In this document: in pieces, positions 1-8,874 of the stretch
Layout: every line of letters starts with the position of its first letter
Position numbering within the stretch: position 1 is the first letter of the stretch
NCBI RefSeq assembly: GCF_023231945.1
Contig: NZ_JAJLJH010000003.1
Location: 1 to 64,000, forward strand
DNA length: 64,000 bases
Direction: 5' to 3'
DNA from: Scleromatobacter humisilvae
Lineage (GTDB): Bacteria; Pseudomonadota; Gammaproteobacteria; Burkholderiales; Burkholderiaceae_C
Position numbers and translations under genes: made by a program
Notes under the pieces: model-generated
The model's input: only the letters and a program-made list of their open reading frames with translations
Database searches by the model: none
What the model was told of the DNA's origin: nothing

Positions 1-111
1 ACGCTGAACTTCGCGTCGGTCAAGGTCGACTACGTCGAGCAGAAGAAGGACGGCAGCGCCGGCGACAAGCCGTCGATGAACTGGAACATCGCCGAGAACT
101 CGAAGGACTGA
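1..111 (+). CDS. hcp: Hcp (TssD), type VI secretion tube protein, C-terminal end only
   Basis: The window opens inside this gene; 36 codons and a TGA remain. Hcp forms the hexameric rings stacked into the inner tube of the type VI secretion system (T6SS) and is itself exported. The remaining residues (LNFASVKVDYVEQKKDGSAG...) match the usual Hcp C-terminus, a beta strand with alternating Lys and Val followed by a polar tail. The call also rests on position, directly upstream of tagJ, tssE, tssF, tssG and clpV in the same direction. The upstream part, probably with tssB and tssC, lies outside the window. Family identification is good but based on a short piece. Confidence 0.8.
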   Translation, partial: TLNFASVKVDYVEQKKDGSAGDKPSMNWNIAENSKD

Positions 112-121
112 GCTCGTGCGA

Positions 122-145
122 GGCCGATCCGCGCGCGGGTCGGCC
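122..145 (+). terminator. Hairpin after hcp
   Basis: A stem of about nine pairs (ggccgatcc against gggtcggcc, one G-U pair) with a six-base GC loop starts 11 bases after the hcp stop. There is no long T run, only atctt. It probably stabilises the 3' end of the hcp message or helps termination together with the next hairpin. Confidence 0.45.
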
Positions 146-205
146 ATCTTCGTGCGCCGCGTCTCGTTCCGGTGCGTGGCGCTCGAAGACTCGAATTCCC
201 GAAGG

Positions 206-235
206 CGCCGGTCATCTTGGCCGGCGTTGCTTTTT
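206..235 (+). terminator. Rho-independent terminator between hcp and tagJ
   Basis: Stem cgccgg/ccggcg with a nine-base loop, then ttgcttttt. It ends about 20 bases before the tagJ start, so hcp transcription is probably partly stopped here and the baseplate genes receive less read-through. The tagJ ribosome site GAGGTG (242-247) follows. Confidence 0.6.
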
Positions 236-255
236 GATCCTGAGGTGAAGCGTTC

Positions 256-1104
256 ATGGCGTCCATCGATCTCGCGATGCAGTTTTCCTCGGCCGACCCG
301 TTGGCGCACTTCGACGATCTTCGCAAGATGATCCAGAAGCAGCCGCAGCGCTCTGACCTGCGCATCTTCCTGTTCCAGATCTACTGCGTGCAGGGCGAGT
401 GGATGAAGGCCGGCACGCAGTTGGATGTGCTGATCGAGCTCGATCCATCGTCCAAGCCGATGGTCGAGACCTACCGCGAGGCGCTGCGCTGCGAGGCGCT
501 GCGGCGCGACGTCTTCGACGGCAAGCGTTCCCCGCTGGTGCTGGGCGCGCCGCAGGACTGGCTCGCGATGATGATCGAGGCGCTGCGCGTCGACGCCGAA
601 GGCCGGCCCGACGCCGCCGCCGAACTGCGCGCCCGCGCGCTCGAGGCCGCGCCCGCCACGTCGGGCAAGCTCGACGACGCCCCGTTCGCCTGGCTGGCCG
701 ACGCCGACTCGCGCCTCGGGCCGGTGATCGAGGCGATCATCAACGGCAAGTACTACTGGGTACCGGTCTCGCGCCTGATGCGCATCGAGATCGAGAAGCC
801 CGCCGACCTGCGCGACTTCGTGTGGGCGCCGGCCACGCTGACGCTGGAGAACGGCGCGGCCAACGTCGCGCTGATTCCCACGCGCTACCCCGGCACCGAG
901 CGCGAGGCCGACAACGCGCTGCGGCTGGCGCGTGCGACGGACTGGCGCGAGCAGGCCGGCGGCGCCTGGCACGGCTTCGGCCAGCGCATGCTGGCCACCG
1001 ACCAGGCCGAGATCGCGCTGCTGGACGTGCGCGTGGTGACGTTGGACACCGCGCTGGTCGAGAGCGCGCCCGCGGCCGAGACGGGCACGCAGTCCGATGC
1101 CTGA
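256..1104 (+). CDS. tagJ: TagJ/ImpE-family type VI secretion accessory protein
   Basis: The 282-residue product matches the ImpE/SciE/TagJ family: an N-terminal helical, TPR-like half with the signature of short repeats around residues 10-65 (LRKMIQKQPQRSDLRIFLFQ), then a beta-rich half with GKYYWVPVSRL near residue 165. TagJ is a cytoplasmic accessory protein found in one T6SS class, where it binds the sheath subunit TssB and assists sheath handling with ClpV. A clear GAGGTG ribosome site sits nine bases before the ATG. The end overlaps tssE by eight bases, which suggests translational coupling. Its presence between hcp and tssE is typical of this class. Confidence 0.88.
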   Translation: MASIDLAMQFSSADPLAHFDDLRKMIQKQPQRSDLRIFLFQIYCVQGEWMKAGTQLDVLIELDPSSKPMVETYREALRCEALRRDVFDGKRSPLVLGAPQDWLAMMIEALRVDAEGRPDAAAELRARALEAAPATSGKLDDAPFAWLADADSRLGPVIEAIINGKYYWVPVSRLMRIEIEKPADLRDFVWAPATLTLENGAANVALIPTRYPGTEREADNALRLARATDWREQAGGAWHGFGQRMLATDQAEIALLDVRVVTLDTALVESAPAAETGTQSDA

Positions 1105-1594
1105 AGCGCTCTCGCGCGATCGCCTCTACCCGTCGTTGCTCGATCGCCTGATCGACGACGAGCCGGGCCGCGCCACCGAGCCGCGCGAGAACCGTTCGGC
1201 CACGCTGCAGCGGCTGCGCGAGAACGTGCTGCGCGACCTCAACTGGCTGTTCAACGCCACGCAGTCCAGCATCGACTTCGACGGCGACGCGCTGCTGGGC
1301 GGCTCCGTCATCAACTTCGGCATGCCTCCGCTGGCCGGCCGGCCAGCGTCGCAGTACGACCTCGGCGAACTCGCACGCGTGCTGCGCGACGTGATCCTGC
1401 GCTTCGAGCCGCGCATCATCGCGCACACGCTCAAGGTGACCGCCGAGGGCAACAAGGGCGAGACGCACAACGTACTGGGCTTTCGGATCGAGGGCCAGCT
1501 GTGGTCGCAACCGATCCCGCTGGAGATCTACATGCGCACCGAGATCGACCTCGAGAGCGGCATGACCCAGGTCCTCGAACACAAGGCGCCCTGA
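1097..1594 (+). CDS. tssE: TssE, T6SS baseplate protein (gp25-like)
   Basis: 165 residues, normal length for TssE. It carries the gp25/lysozyme-like fold of phage baseplates: an N-terminal helix with the LLDRL motif, the segment LRENVLRDLNWLFNAT around residues 40-58 and a C-terminal beta part (FRIEGQLWSQPIPLEIYMRTEID). TssE joins TssF, TssG and TssK in the baseplate wedge from which the sheath and tube polymerise. The start overlaps tagJ by eight bases and the tssF start follows the stop by one base, so the genes form a tight operon. Confidence 0.92.
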   Translation: MPEALSRDRLYPSLLDRLIDDEPGRATEPRENRSATLQRLRENVLRDLNWLFNATQSSIDFDGDALLGGSVINFGMPPLAGRPASQYDLGELARVLRDVILRFEPRIIAHTLKVTAEGNKGETHNVLGFRIEGQLWSQPIPLEIYMRTEIDLESGMTQVLEHKAP

Positions 1595-1595
1595 C

Positions 1596-3482
1596 ATGGA
1601 CCCCCGGCTCCTCGGCTACTACCGGCAGGAACTGCTGCACATCCGCGACGCGGCCGCGGAGTTCGCGCGCGAGCATCCGAAGATCGCCGGCCGCCTCGCG
1701 CTGGAGCAGACCACCTCCGGGGGCGAATGCGTCGACCCGTACGTGGAGCGGCTGCTCGAAGGCTTCGCCTTCCTCGCCGGCCGCGTGCACTACCAGCAGG
1801 ACGCCGAGTACGCGCGCTTCACGCAGTACCTGCTCGAGCTGGTCTACCCGACCTACCTCGCGCCGACGCCGTCGATGCTGATCGCGCAGTTCGAGCCCGA
1901 TCTCGACGACCCGGCGCTGGCCGCGGGCCCGACCGTGCCGCGCGGCAGCGCGATGAGCTCGCGGCTGCAACCCGGCGAGCGCACCGCCTGCCGCTTCACC
2001 ACGGGCCAGGCCGTGCGGCTGTGGCCGCTGCGCATCTCGCAGGCGCGCTTCCAGTCGCATGTCACGGACGTGCCGCCGGCCGCGCTGTCCGGGCTGGTGT
2101 CGCCCAACGCCTGCCTGCGCATCCGCTTCCGCGTCGGTGCGTCGCTGCTGGCCAACCAGGTCGAGCTCGACGAGCTCGTGCTGCACATGGCCGGCGACGA
2201 CGGCATTGCGCACCGCGTCTACGAGCAGTTCTTCGCGCGTTGCCTGGGCATCGCCGTCGTCGACCCGCTGCGCCGCAACGCGTTCGTCGGCGTGCTCGGC
2301 GCCGACGCGCTGACGCCCGGCGGCTTCGAGGACGACGAGGCGCTGCTGCCGGTGCAGGATCGGGCGCTGTCCGGCTATCGCCTGCTCAAGGAATACGCCG
2401 CGTTCCCGGCACGCTACCTGTTCGCGCGCGTCAAGGGACTGCGCGAGCTGATCGGCAAGATCGGTTCGTCGGAGTTCGAACTGCTGTTCATCACCGACCG
2501 CAGCGACGTCACGCTGGAGAAGTCGCTCGACCCGAGCAACTTCGCGCTGCATTGCACGCCGGCGATCAACCTGTTCCAGAAGCGCGCCGACCGCGTCGAG
2601 GTCAACACGCGCGACCACGAGTTCCACGTCGTCAGCGACCGCGCGCGGCCGATGGACTACGAGGTCTACTCGCTGCTGTCGGTGGCGGGCATCGACAAGT
2701 CGGGCGTCGCGCAGGTGCGCGAGTTCAAGCCGCTGTACGCGCGCTACGACGACGCCGGCGCCGACTCGTACGCGTTCTATTCGACGCGCCGCATGCAGCG
2801 CGTGCAGTCCGAGGCGTCGCGCCAGCGCGGGCCGCGCAGCGGCTACATCGGCACCGAGGTCTATGTGACGCTGGCCGACCCGCAGACCGCGCCGTGGCCG
2901 CCGTCGGTGGTGCAGCTCGCCATCGACACGCTCAGCACCAACCGCGACCTCCCGCTGACGCTGACCATCGGCAGCGCCAACGACTTCTTCCTCGAGGAGA
3001 ACACGCCGGTCAAGGGCGTGCGCTGCATCCGCGGGCCGACGCGGCCCGTCACGCCGGTGGGCGAGGGCAAGGGGCCGTGGCGCGCGCTGAGCCACCTGTC
3101 GCTCAACTACCTGTCGCTGATCGACAGCGAAGGCAACGGCGGCGCGGCGTCGCTGCGCGAGCTGCTGTCGCTGTACGGCATGGACGAACTGTCGCCGCTG
3201 CACAAGCAGCTCGAAGGGCTGGTCTCGGTGCGCAGCGAGGCGGCGATCAGCCGCATCCCGGTCAAGGGGCCGATCGTGTTCGGGCGCGGCACCAAGGTCT
3301 GGCTGTCGCTGGACGAGCGCGCCTTCGAGGGCACCGGCATCCTCGTGCTGGGCGCCGTGCTCGATCGCTTCCTCGCCCGCTACGCCAGCATGAACAGCTT
3401 CACGCAGCTGGTGCTGGCCTCGCAGACGCGTGGCATGGTCAAGACGTGGCCGCCGCGCATCGGCGCGCGTTCGGTGCTCTGA
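1596..3482 (+). CDS. tssF: TssF, T6SS baseplate protein
   Basis: 628 residues, the usual size of TssF (ImpG/VasA). The N-terminus DPRLLGYYRQELLHIRDAAAEFA is the family signature, and the segment FLAGRVHYQQDAEYARFTQYLLELVYP... around residues 60-90 is the most conserved block. TssF forms a heterotrimer with two copies per TssG in each baseplate wedge, homologous to phage gp6. It starts one base after tssE and ends one base before tssG. No frame breaks were seen. Confidence is high because several conserved blocks and the flanking genes agree. Confidence 0.94.
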   Translation: MDPRLLGYYRQELLHIRDAAAEFAREHPKIAGRLALEQTTSGGECVDPYVERLLEGFAFLAGRVHYQQDAEYARFTQYLLELVYPTYLAPTPSMLIAQFEPDLDDPALAAGPTVPRGSAMSSRLQPGERTACRFTTGQAVRLWPLRISQARFQSHVTDVPPAALSGLVSPNACLRIRFRVGASLLANQVELDELVLHMAGDDGIAHRVYEQFFARCLGIAVVDPLRRNAFVGVLGADALTPGGFEDDEALLPVQDRALSGYRLLKEYAAFPARYLFARVKGLRELIGKIGSSEFELLFITDRSDVTLEKSLDPSNFALHCTPAINLFQKRADRVEVNTRDHEFHVVSDRARPMDYEVYSLLSVAGIDKSGVAQVREFKPLYARYDDAGADSYAFYSTRRMQRVQSEASRQRGPRSGYIGTEVYVTLADPQTAPWPPSVVQLAIDTLSTNRDLPLTLTIGSANDFFLEENTPVKGVRCIRGPTRPVTPVGEGKGPWRALSHLSLNYLSLIDSEGNGGAASLRELLSLYGMDELSPLHKQLEGLVSVRSEAAISRIPVKGPIVFGRGTKVWLSLDERAFEGTGILVLGAVLDRFLARYASMNSFTQLVLASQTRGMVKTWPPRIGARSVL

Positions 3483-3483
3483 C

Positions 3484-4647
3484 ATGACGGACGCCGCTGC
3501 CGAAGAGGACGATCCGGAGGGCACGCGCATCCTCACGGTCAGCGACGTCCTCAACTCGCTCGATGCGCTCAAGGGCGAGGTCGGCGGCCACGCCGCGGCA
3601 GTGGCGGAATTGCTGGCGCAGCAGGAGGCGGCGAAGGCCGCGCGTCACGAGGCGCGCCAGGAGCTGCTGCGGCGCCTGCGCGAGGAGCCGCACAAGTTCG
3701 ACTTCTTCATGGCCGTGCGCCTGCTCGAGAACGCGCATCCCGGCCTGCCGCGCGTGGGCACCTCGCTGCGCCTGCGCGACGATCCGATCCGCTTCGCGCA
3801 GACGCCTTCGCTGTCGTTCGCCCCGGCGGCGCTCGCGAGCTTCACGCCCGCCGACGGCGACGCGCCGCCCACGCTGACGCAGCGCTTCTTCGGCCTGTTC
3901 GGCGCCAACGGCCCGCTGCCGCTGCACCTGACCGAGTACGCGCGCGAGCGTGCGCGGCGCATGCCCTCGGATCGCGCGCTGGTGCGCTTCCTGGACATGT
4001 TCCACCACCGCCTGCTGTCGCTGTTGTATCGCGCCTGGGCCGAGGCGCAGCCGGCGGTGAGCCTCGACCGCCCCGACAACGATCCGTTCAGCCGCTGGGT
4101 CGGCTCGCTGGCCGGCTATGGCCAGCCCACGCTGCTGGGGCGCGACGCGGTGCCGGACGGCGCGCGCCTCGCCGCGGCCGGCATCCTCGGGCGTTCGGTG
4201 CACGGCGCCGAGGGCCTCGAGCGCATCCTCAACGACTTCTTCCGCGTGCCGGTGCGCGTGCACCAGTGGCAGCCGCACTGGATGCGCCTGCCCGAGGAGG
4301 CGCACTCGCGCATCGGCCTGCGCAACGCGCCGGTCGGCCTCGGCCAGAGCGCCGTGATCGGCGCCAAGGTGTGGGACTGCCAGACGCGCTTCCGCATCGA
4401 GATCGGCCCGCTCAGCCTCGAACAGTACAAGCGCTTCCTGCCCGGCGGCGAGAGCATGCGGCGGCTGCGCGACTGGGTGCTGAACTACGTCGGCCACGAG
4501 CTCTCGTGCGAGATGCAGCTGGTGCTCGAGAAGGACGAAGTGCCACCCGTCAGGCTCGGCGCGGCCGGCGCGCTGGGCTGGACGGCCTGGCTCGGCACGC
4601 GCCGAGTCGACGAGCCCGCGAAGGACCTGGTGCTGGGTATCACCTGA
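3484..4647 (+). CDS. tssG: TssG, T6SS baseplate protein
   Basis: 387 residues from the ATG at 3484, which follows the tssF stop by one base; an ATG further upstream at 3430 lies inside tssF and is unlikely. TssG (ImpH/VasB) links TssF dimers in the baseplate wedge. Visible signatures are KFDFFMAVRLLENAHP (about residue 71), the GPLPLHLTEYARER block and HRLLSLLYRAWAEAQP. The first 60 or so residues form an Ala/Glu-rich helical extension not needed for the family match, so the protein is longer than many homologues. Confidence 0.92.
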   Translation: MTDAAAEEDDPEGTRILTVSDVLNSLDALKGEVGGHAAAVAELLAQQEAAKAARHEARQELLRRLREEPHKFDFFMAVRLLENAHPGLPRVGTSLRLRDDPIRFAQTPSLSFAPAALASFTPADGDAPPTLTQRFFGLFGANGPLPLHLTEYARERARRMPSDRALVRFLDMFHHRLLSLLYRAWAEAQPAVSLDRPDNDPFSRWVGSLAGYGQPTLLGRDAVPDGARLAAAGILGRSVHGAEGLERILNDFFRVPVRVHQWQPHWMRLPEEAHSRIGLRNAPVGLGQSAVIGAKVWDCQTRFRIEIGPLSLEQYKRFLPGGESMRRLRDWVLNYVGHELSCEMQLVLEKDEVPPVRLGAAGALGWTAWLGTRRVDEPAKDLVLGIT

Positions 4648-4747
4648 TGCGTTTGCCCATGCCGGGGGATTGAAAACGCCGGCGATCGACTATCCAATCG
4701 AGTCGACATCCAACTGGGCACGTCGAGGCCCGCAAGAGGAGTTTTCC

Positions 4748-7474
4748 GTGAGTGAAATCAGTCGTGTCGCGCTGTTCGGCAAGCTCAATCCGGTGGCCTA
4801 CAAGGGCATCGAGGGAGCGACGGTCTTCTGCAAGCTCCGGGGCAACCCGTATGTCGAACTGGTGCACTGGCTGCACCAGCTGATCCAGGCGAACGACTCC
4901 GACCTGCACCGCATCTTCAAGCACTTCGCGCTCGACGCCTCGCGCCTGGCCGCGGACATCACGGCCTCGCTCGACGCGCTGCCGCGCGGCGCGACGTCCA
5001 TCTCCGACTTCTCGCCGACCATCGAGAAGATGGTGCAGGAAGGCTGGCTCTACGGCACGCTGCAGTTCGGCGAGAGCGCGGTGCGCACGGGCCTGCTGAT
5101 GGTCGGCGCGGTCAAGACGCAGACGCTGCGCAACGCGCTGTATGCGATCTCCGGCGAGTTCCGCAAGATCAAGCCCGACGACCTGTTCGACGACTTCGCC
5201 AAGATCGTCGCGGGCTCGCCGGAGGACACGCTCGGCGCGCGCGACGGTTCGAACGTCGGCGGTGGCGCGGCCCCGGGCGAAGCCAGCGGCGCGATCGCGC
5301 CGGCGCAGATGGGCAAGCAGGAGGCGCTCAAGAAGTTCACCGTCGACCTCACCGCGCAGGCGCGCGCCGGCAAGATGGATCCGATCGTCGGCCGCGACGA
5401 CGAGATCCGCCAGGTCGTCGACATCCTGATGCGCCGCCGCCAGAACAACCCGATCCTGGTCGGCGAGGCCGGCGTCGGCAAGACGGCGGTGGTCGAGGGC
5501 TTCGCGCAGCGCATCGCGCGCGGCGACGTGCCGCCCAGCCTGAAGGAGGTCTCGCTGCTGACGCTGGACGTCGGCCTGCTGCAGGCCGGCGCGAGCATGA
5601 AGGGCGAGTTCGAGCAGCGCCTGCGCTCGGTCATCGACGAGGTGCAGGCCAGCCCCAAGCCCATCATCCTGTTCATCGACGAGACGCACACGCTGGTGGG
5701 CGCCGGCGGCGCGGCCGGCACCGGCGACGCGGCCAACCTGCTCAAGCCGGCGCTCGCGCGCGGCCAGCTGCGCACGATCGGCGCGACGACCTGGGCCGAG
5801 TACAAGAAGTACATCGAGAAGGATCCCGCGCTGACGCGCCGCTTCCAGAACATCCAGGTCGACGAGCCGAGCGAGGAGAAGGCCATCCTGATGATGCGCG
5901 GCGTCGCCAGCACGATGGAGAAGCACCACAAGGTGCAGATCCTCGACGAGGCGCTCGAGGCCGCGGTGAGGCTGTCGCACCGCTACATCCCGGCGCGCCA
6001 GCTGCCCGACAAGTCGGTGAGCCTGCTGGACACCGCGTCCGCGCGCGTGGCGATCAGCCTGCATGCGGTGCCGGCCGAGGTCGACGACTCGCAGCGCCGC
6101 ATCGAGGCGCTCGAGACCGAGATCGGCATCATCGCCCGCGAGGCCGCGATCGGCATCCCGACCGCCGAGCGCGAGGAGAACGTCAACGCGTTGCTGGCCG
6201 CCGAGAAGGATCGCCTGGCCACGCTCACGACACGCTGGAACGACGAGCGGGCGCTGGTCGACCGCCTGCTGGCGCTGCGCGCGAAGCTGCGCGACGGCGG
6301 CCAGCCCGTCGAGGGCACCGGCAGCGCGCTCGAGGCGAGCGCCGAGAAGGCCGCCGAGGCCCAGGCCACGCTCACCGACGGCGAGCGCACCGACGTGATG
6401 ACCGAGCTGCGCGGCGTGCAGGATGCGCTCACCAAGCTGCAGGGCGAGAGCCCGCTGATGCTGCCGACGGTCGATTTCCAGGCCGTGGCCAGCGTCGTCG
6501 GCGACTGGACGGGCATCCCGGTCGGCCGCATGGCCGCCAACGAGATCGACACCGTGCTGAAGCTGCCACAGCTGCTGGGCAAGCGCGTCATCGGCCAGGA
6601 TCACGCGATGGAGATGATCGCCAAGCGCATCCAGACCTCGCGCGCCGGCCTCGACAACCCGAGCAAGCCGATCGGCGTGTTCATGCTGGCCGGCACCTCG
6701 GGCGTCGGCAAGACCGAGACCGCCATCGCGCTGGCCGAGTCGCTCTACGGCGGCGAGCAGAACCTGATCGTCATCAACATGAGCGAGTACCAGGAGGCGC
6801 ACACGGTCTCGTCGCTGAAGGGTGCCCCCCCCGGGTATGTCGGCTATGGCGAGGGCGGCGTGCTGACCGAGGCCGTGCGGCGCAAGCCCTACAGCGTGGT
6901 GCTGCTCGACGAGGTCGAGAAGGCGCACCCCGACGTGCACGAGCTGTTCTTCCAGGTCTTCGACAAGGGCTGGATGGAGGACGGCGAGGGCCGCTCCATC
7001 GACTTCCGCAACACGCTGATCCTGCTGACGACCAACGCCGGCACCGACATGATCGCCAACCTCTGCAAGGATCCGGACCTGATGCCCGACCCCGAGGGCA
7101 TGGCCAAGGCGATCCGCGAGCCGCTGCTGAAAATCTTCCCGCCGGCGCTGCTGGGCCGGCTCGTCACGATTCCGTACTACCCGCTGTCCGACGAGATGCT
7201 GGGCAAGATCGTCGCGCTGCAGCTGAACCGCATCAAGAAGCGCATCGAGGCGCGCTACAAGATGCCGTTCACGTACGACGAGGACGTCGTCAAGCTGGTG
7301 GTCAGCCGCTGCACGGAGAGCGAGTCCGGCGGCCGCATGATCGACGCCATCCTCACCAACACGATGCTGCCCGAGATCTCGCGCGAGTTCCTCACGCGCA
7401 CGATGCAGGGCACGCCCATCGCGGGCGTGAAGGTGGGCGCGAAGGATGGCGAGTTCAGCTACGCGTTCGATTGA
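4748..7474 (+). CDS. clpV: ClpV (TssH), T6SS sheath-recycling AAA+ ATPase
   Basis: 908 residues from a GTG at 4748, chosen because AAGAGGAG (4734-4741) precedes it at good spacing and because homologues begin (M)SEISRVALFGKLN; an in-frame TTG at 4670 is less likely. ClpV extracts and unfolds contracted TssB/TssC sheath so that it can be reused. The order is an N-terminal Clp-N domain (1-150), a first AAA+ module with Walker A GEAGVGKT at 239-246, a ClpB-like middle region, and a second AAA+ module with GTSGVGKT near 648 and the GYVGYGEGG pore segment. The 100-base tssG-clpV gap holds no other gene. Confidence 0.96.
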   Translation: MSEISRVALFGKLNPVAYKGIEGATVFCKLRGNPYVELVHWLHQLIQANDSDLHRIFKHFALDASRLAADITASLDALPRGATSISDFSPTIEKMVQEGWLYGTLQFGESAVRTGLLMVGAVKTQTLRNALYAISGEFRKIKPDDLFDDFAKIVAGSPEDTLGARDGSNVGGGAAPGEASGAIAPAQMGKQEALKKFTVDLTAQARAGKMDPIVGRDDEIRQVVDILMRRRQNNPILVGEAGVGKTAVVEGFAQRIARGDVPPSLKEVSLLTLDVGLLQAGASMKGEFEQRLRSVIDEVQASPKPIILFIDETHTLVGAGGAAGTGDAANLLKPALARGQLRTIGATTWAEYKKYIEKDPALTRRFQNIQVDEPSEEKAILMMRGVASTMEKHHKVQILDEALEAAVRLSHRYIPARQLPDKSVSLLDTASARVAISLHAVPAEVDDSQRRIEALETEIGIIAREAAIGIPTAEREENVNALLAAEKDRLATLTTRWNDERALVDRLLALRAKLRDGGQPVEGTGSALEASAEKAAEAQATLTDGERTDVMTELRGVQDALTKLQGESPLMLPTVDFQAVASVVGDWTGIPVGRMAANEIDTVLKLPQLLGKRVIGQDHAMEMIAKRIQTSRAGLDNPSKPIGVFMLAGTSGVGKTETAIALAESLYGGEQNLIVINMSEYQEAHTVSSLKGAPPGYVGYGEGGVLTEAVRRKPYSVVLLDEVEKAHPDVHELFFQVFDKGWMEDGEGRSIDFRNTLILLTTNAGTDMIANLCKDPDLMPDPEGMAKAIREPLLKIFPPALLGRLVTIPYYPLSDEMLGKIVALQLNRIKKRIEARYKMPFTYDEDVVKLVVSRCTESESGGRMIDAILTNTMLPEISREFLTRTMQGTPIAGVKVGAKDGEFSYAFD

Positions 7475-8066
7475 CGTGCGCGGCTGGCTCGTCGGTCTCA
7501 TGCTCTCGTCCGGCGCCGCGGCTTTCGCGGCGCCGGCCACGCTGTGCCGTGCCGACGAGACGAGCTATTTCAGCTGCACGATCGGTCCGGCACACAAGAT
7601 CGCGTCGTTGTGCGGGCACGATGCGCAGCCGCGTTACCTGCAGTATCGCTTCGGACTGCCCGGGCGCGCGCCGGAACTGCAGGTGCCCGCTTTGACGAGC
7701 GATCCGGCCATGGGCGCCACGTTCTTCCACGAGGCAGGGCGACGTGCGGACGGCAAGCTTGATTCGGACAGCGTCTGGTTCCGCCACGTCGACACGATCT
7801 ACAAGCTCGAATACGTCGTCACGGAGGACGAAGACATCGGTCCGGAATTCGCCGAGATCGTGCTGCTCCGTGTGCCGTCGACGGCACGTCCGCGCGGCCT
7901 GAGCTGCGACAGCGCCGCCGGCGCCAAGTCGCTCGTGAACGCCTTCGATCTCATCGACGCGATGTCCCCGCCGGGACGCTTCGCGCAAGGATCGCCATGG
8001 GACGCGCTCATCGCCGAAGAGCGTGCGGCAAGAGCCGCGAAGGCCGCCAGCGCCGCGAAGCGCTGA
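7446..8066 (+). CDS. Secreted protein of unknown function at the T6SS edge
   Basis: 206 residues. The ATG at 7446 lies inside the last codons of clpV and has AAGGTG ten bases upstream; a GTG at 7476 and an ATG at 7501 are alternatives that keep the signal peptide. WLVGLMLSSGAAAFA is the hydrophobic core with a cleavage site after AFA. The mature part has the pattern FSC...SLCG...YLQYRFG, which I recognise from a family of small exported proteobacterial proteins with no assigned function. The cysteines (LCR, FSC, SLCG, LSCD) suggest periplasmic disulfides. Overlap with clpV implies co-transcription with the T6SS genes, but a T6SS role is only inferred. Confidence 0.7.
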   Translation: MASSATRSIDVRGWLVGLMLSSGAAAFAAPATLCRADETSYFSCTIGPAHKIASLCGHDAQPRYLQYRFGLPGRAPELQVPALTSDPAMGATFFHEAGRRADGKLDSDSVWFRHVDTIYKLEYVVTEDEDIGPEFAEIVLLRVPSTARPRGLSCDSAAGAKSLVNAFDLIDAMSPPGRFAQGSPWDALIAEERAARAAKAASAAKR

Positions 8067-8069
8067 ACC

Positions 8070-8843
8070 TCACATCGGCTTGAACAGGTGCACGTAGGCC
8101 CGGCTCACGGGCAGCTCGCTGTCCCAGCCCGCGACGCGCACGAACAGCCGGCTCGCCTCGTCGCGCCGCGTGCCGGCGATGTGGGCCAGGTTGACGATGG
8201 TCGAGCGGTGGATCTGCCAGAACTGCTGCGGGTCGAGCTGCGCGGCGAGCTCGGTGATGGGCGTGCGGATCAGGTATTCGGCCCTGGCGGTGCGCACGCA
8301 GGTGTACTTGTCGTCGGCATTGAAGAACATCACGTCGCCGACCGCGACCTGGTGCGTCAGCTCGCCCTGGCTCGCGCGGATCCAGCGCAACGGCGCGGCC
8401 GCCGGCGCGGGCGCGGCCTGCAGGGCGCGCAGCGCGCGGGCGAGGTGGTCGTCGTCGACGTGCGGCGCGTCGCCGCCCGCGCGCGGCGCGAACGCGCGCT
8501 GCAGCCGTTCGACCGTGCGCGCGAGACGCTCCGCGGTCACCGGCTTGAGCACGTAGTCCAGCGCCTCGGCGTCGAAGGCCGTCAGCGCGTACTCGTCGTA
8601 GGCGGTGACGAAGACGACGCGGGTCAGGCCCTCGATGCCGGCGGCCACGTCGAGGCCGGTGAGGCCGGGCATCTGGATGTCGAGGAAGGCGATGTCGGGC
8701 TGCAGCTCGGCGATCTGCGCGGCGGCCTCGAGGCCGTTGCGTGCGATGGCGACGATCTCCAGCCCGGGCCACAGCTTGGCCAGCTGGTCGCGCAGGTAGT
8801 GGGCGAGGTGGGGTTCGTCGTCGGCGATGAGGGCGCGGGTCAT
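8070..8843 (-). CDS. LytR/AlgR-type response regulator with LytTR domain
   Basis: 257 residues. The N-terminal receiver has the acidic pocket (D8, D9), the phosphoacceptor D55 in FLDIQMPG, Thr in FVTAYDEYAL and Lys in YVLKP. After an Ala/Pro linker comes a LytTR DNA-binding domain (about 148-255) with RWIRASQGELTHQVAV and the FWQIHRSTIVNLAHI motif. LytTR regulators bind paired direct repeats and control envelope, biofilm or adhesion genes. The partner histidine kinase lies 31 bases upstream on the same strand (8875-10056), so the pair forms one operon. The target genes cannot be read from the sequence. Confidence 0.9.
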   Translation of the reverse strand: MTRALIADDEPHLAHYLRDQLAKLWPGLEIVAIARNGLEAAAQIAELQPDIAFLDIQMPGLTGLDVAAGIEGLTRVVFVTAYDEYALTAFDAEALDYVLKPVTAERLARTVERLQRAFAPRAGGDAPHVDDDHLARALRALQAAPAPAAAPLRWIRASQGELTHQVAVGDVMFFNADDKYTCVRTARAEYLIRTPITELAAQLDPQQFWQIHRSTIVNLAHIAGTRRDEASRLFVRVAGWDSELPVSRAYVHLFKPM

Positions 8844-8874
8844 GTCGGGTCGGATGTCGTTGAGCTGGCGATTG

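Noticed and set aside
1431-3572. 713-codon minus-strand frame opposite tssF
   Set aside because: Arg/Ala/Val/Gln-rich shadow with no domain; tssF is complete on the plus strand.
4640-7540. 966-codon open frame on the minus strand opposite clpV
   Set aside because: Low-complexity Arg/Ala/Gln/His-rich translation typical of the shadow of a high-GC gene; clpV is certain on the other strand.
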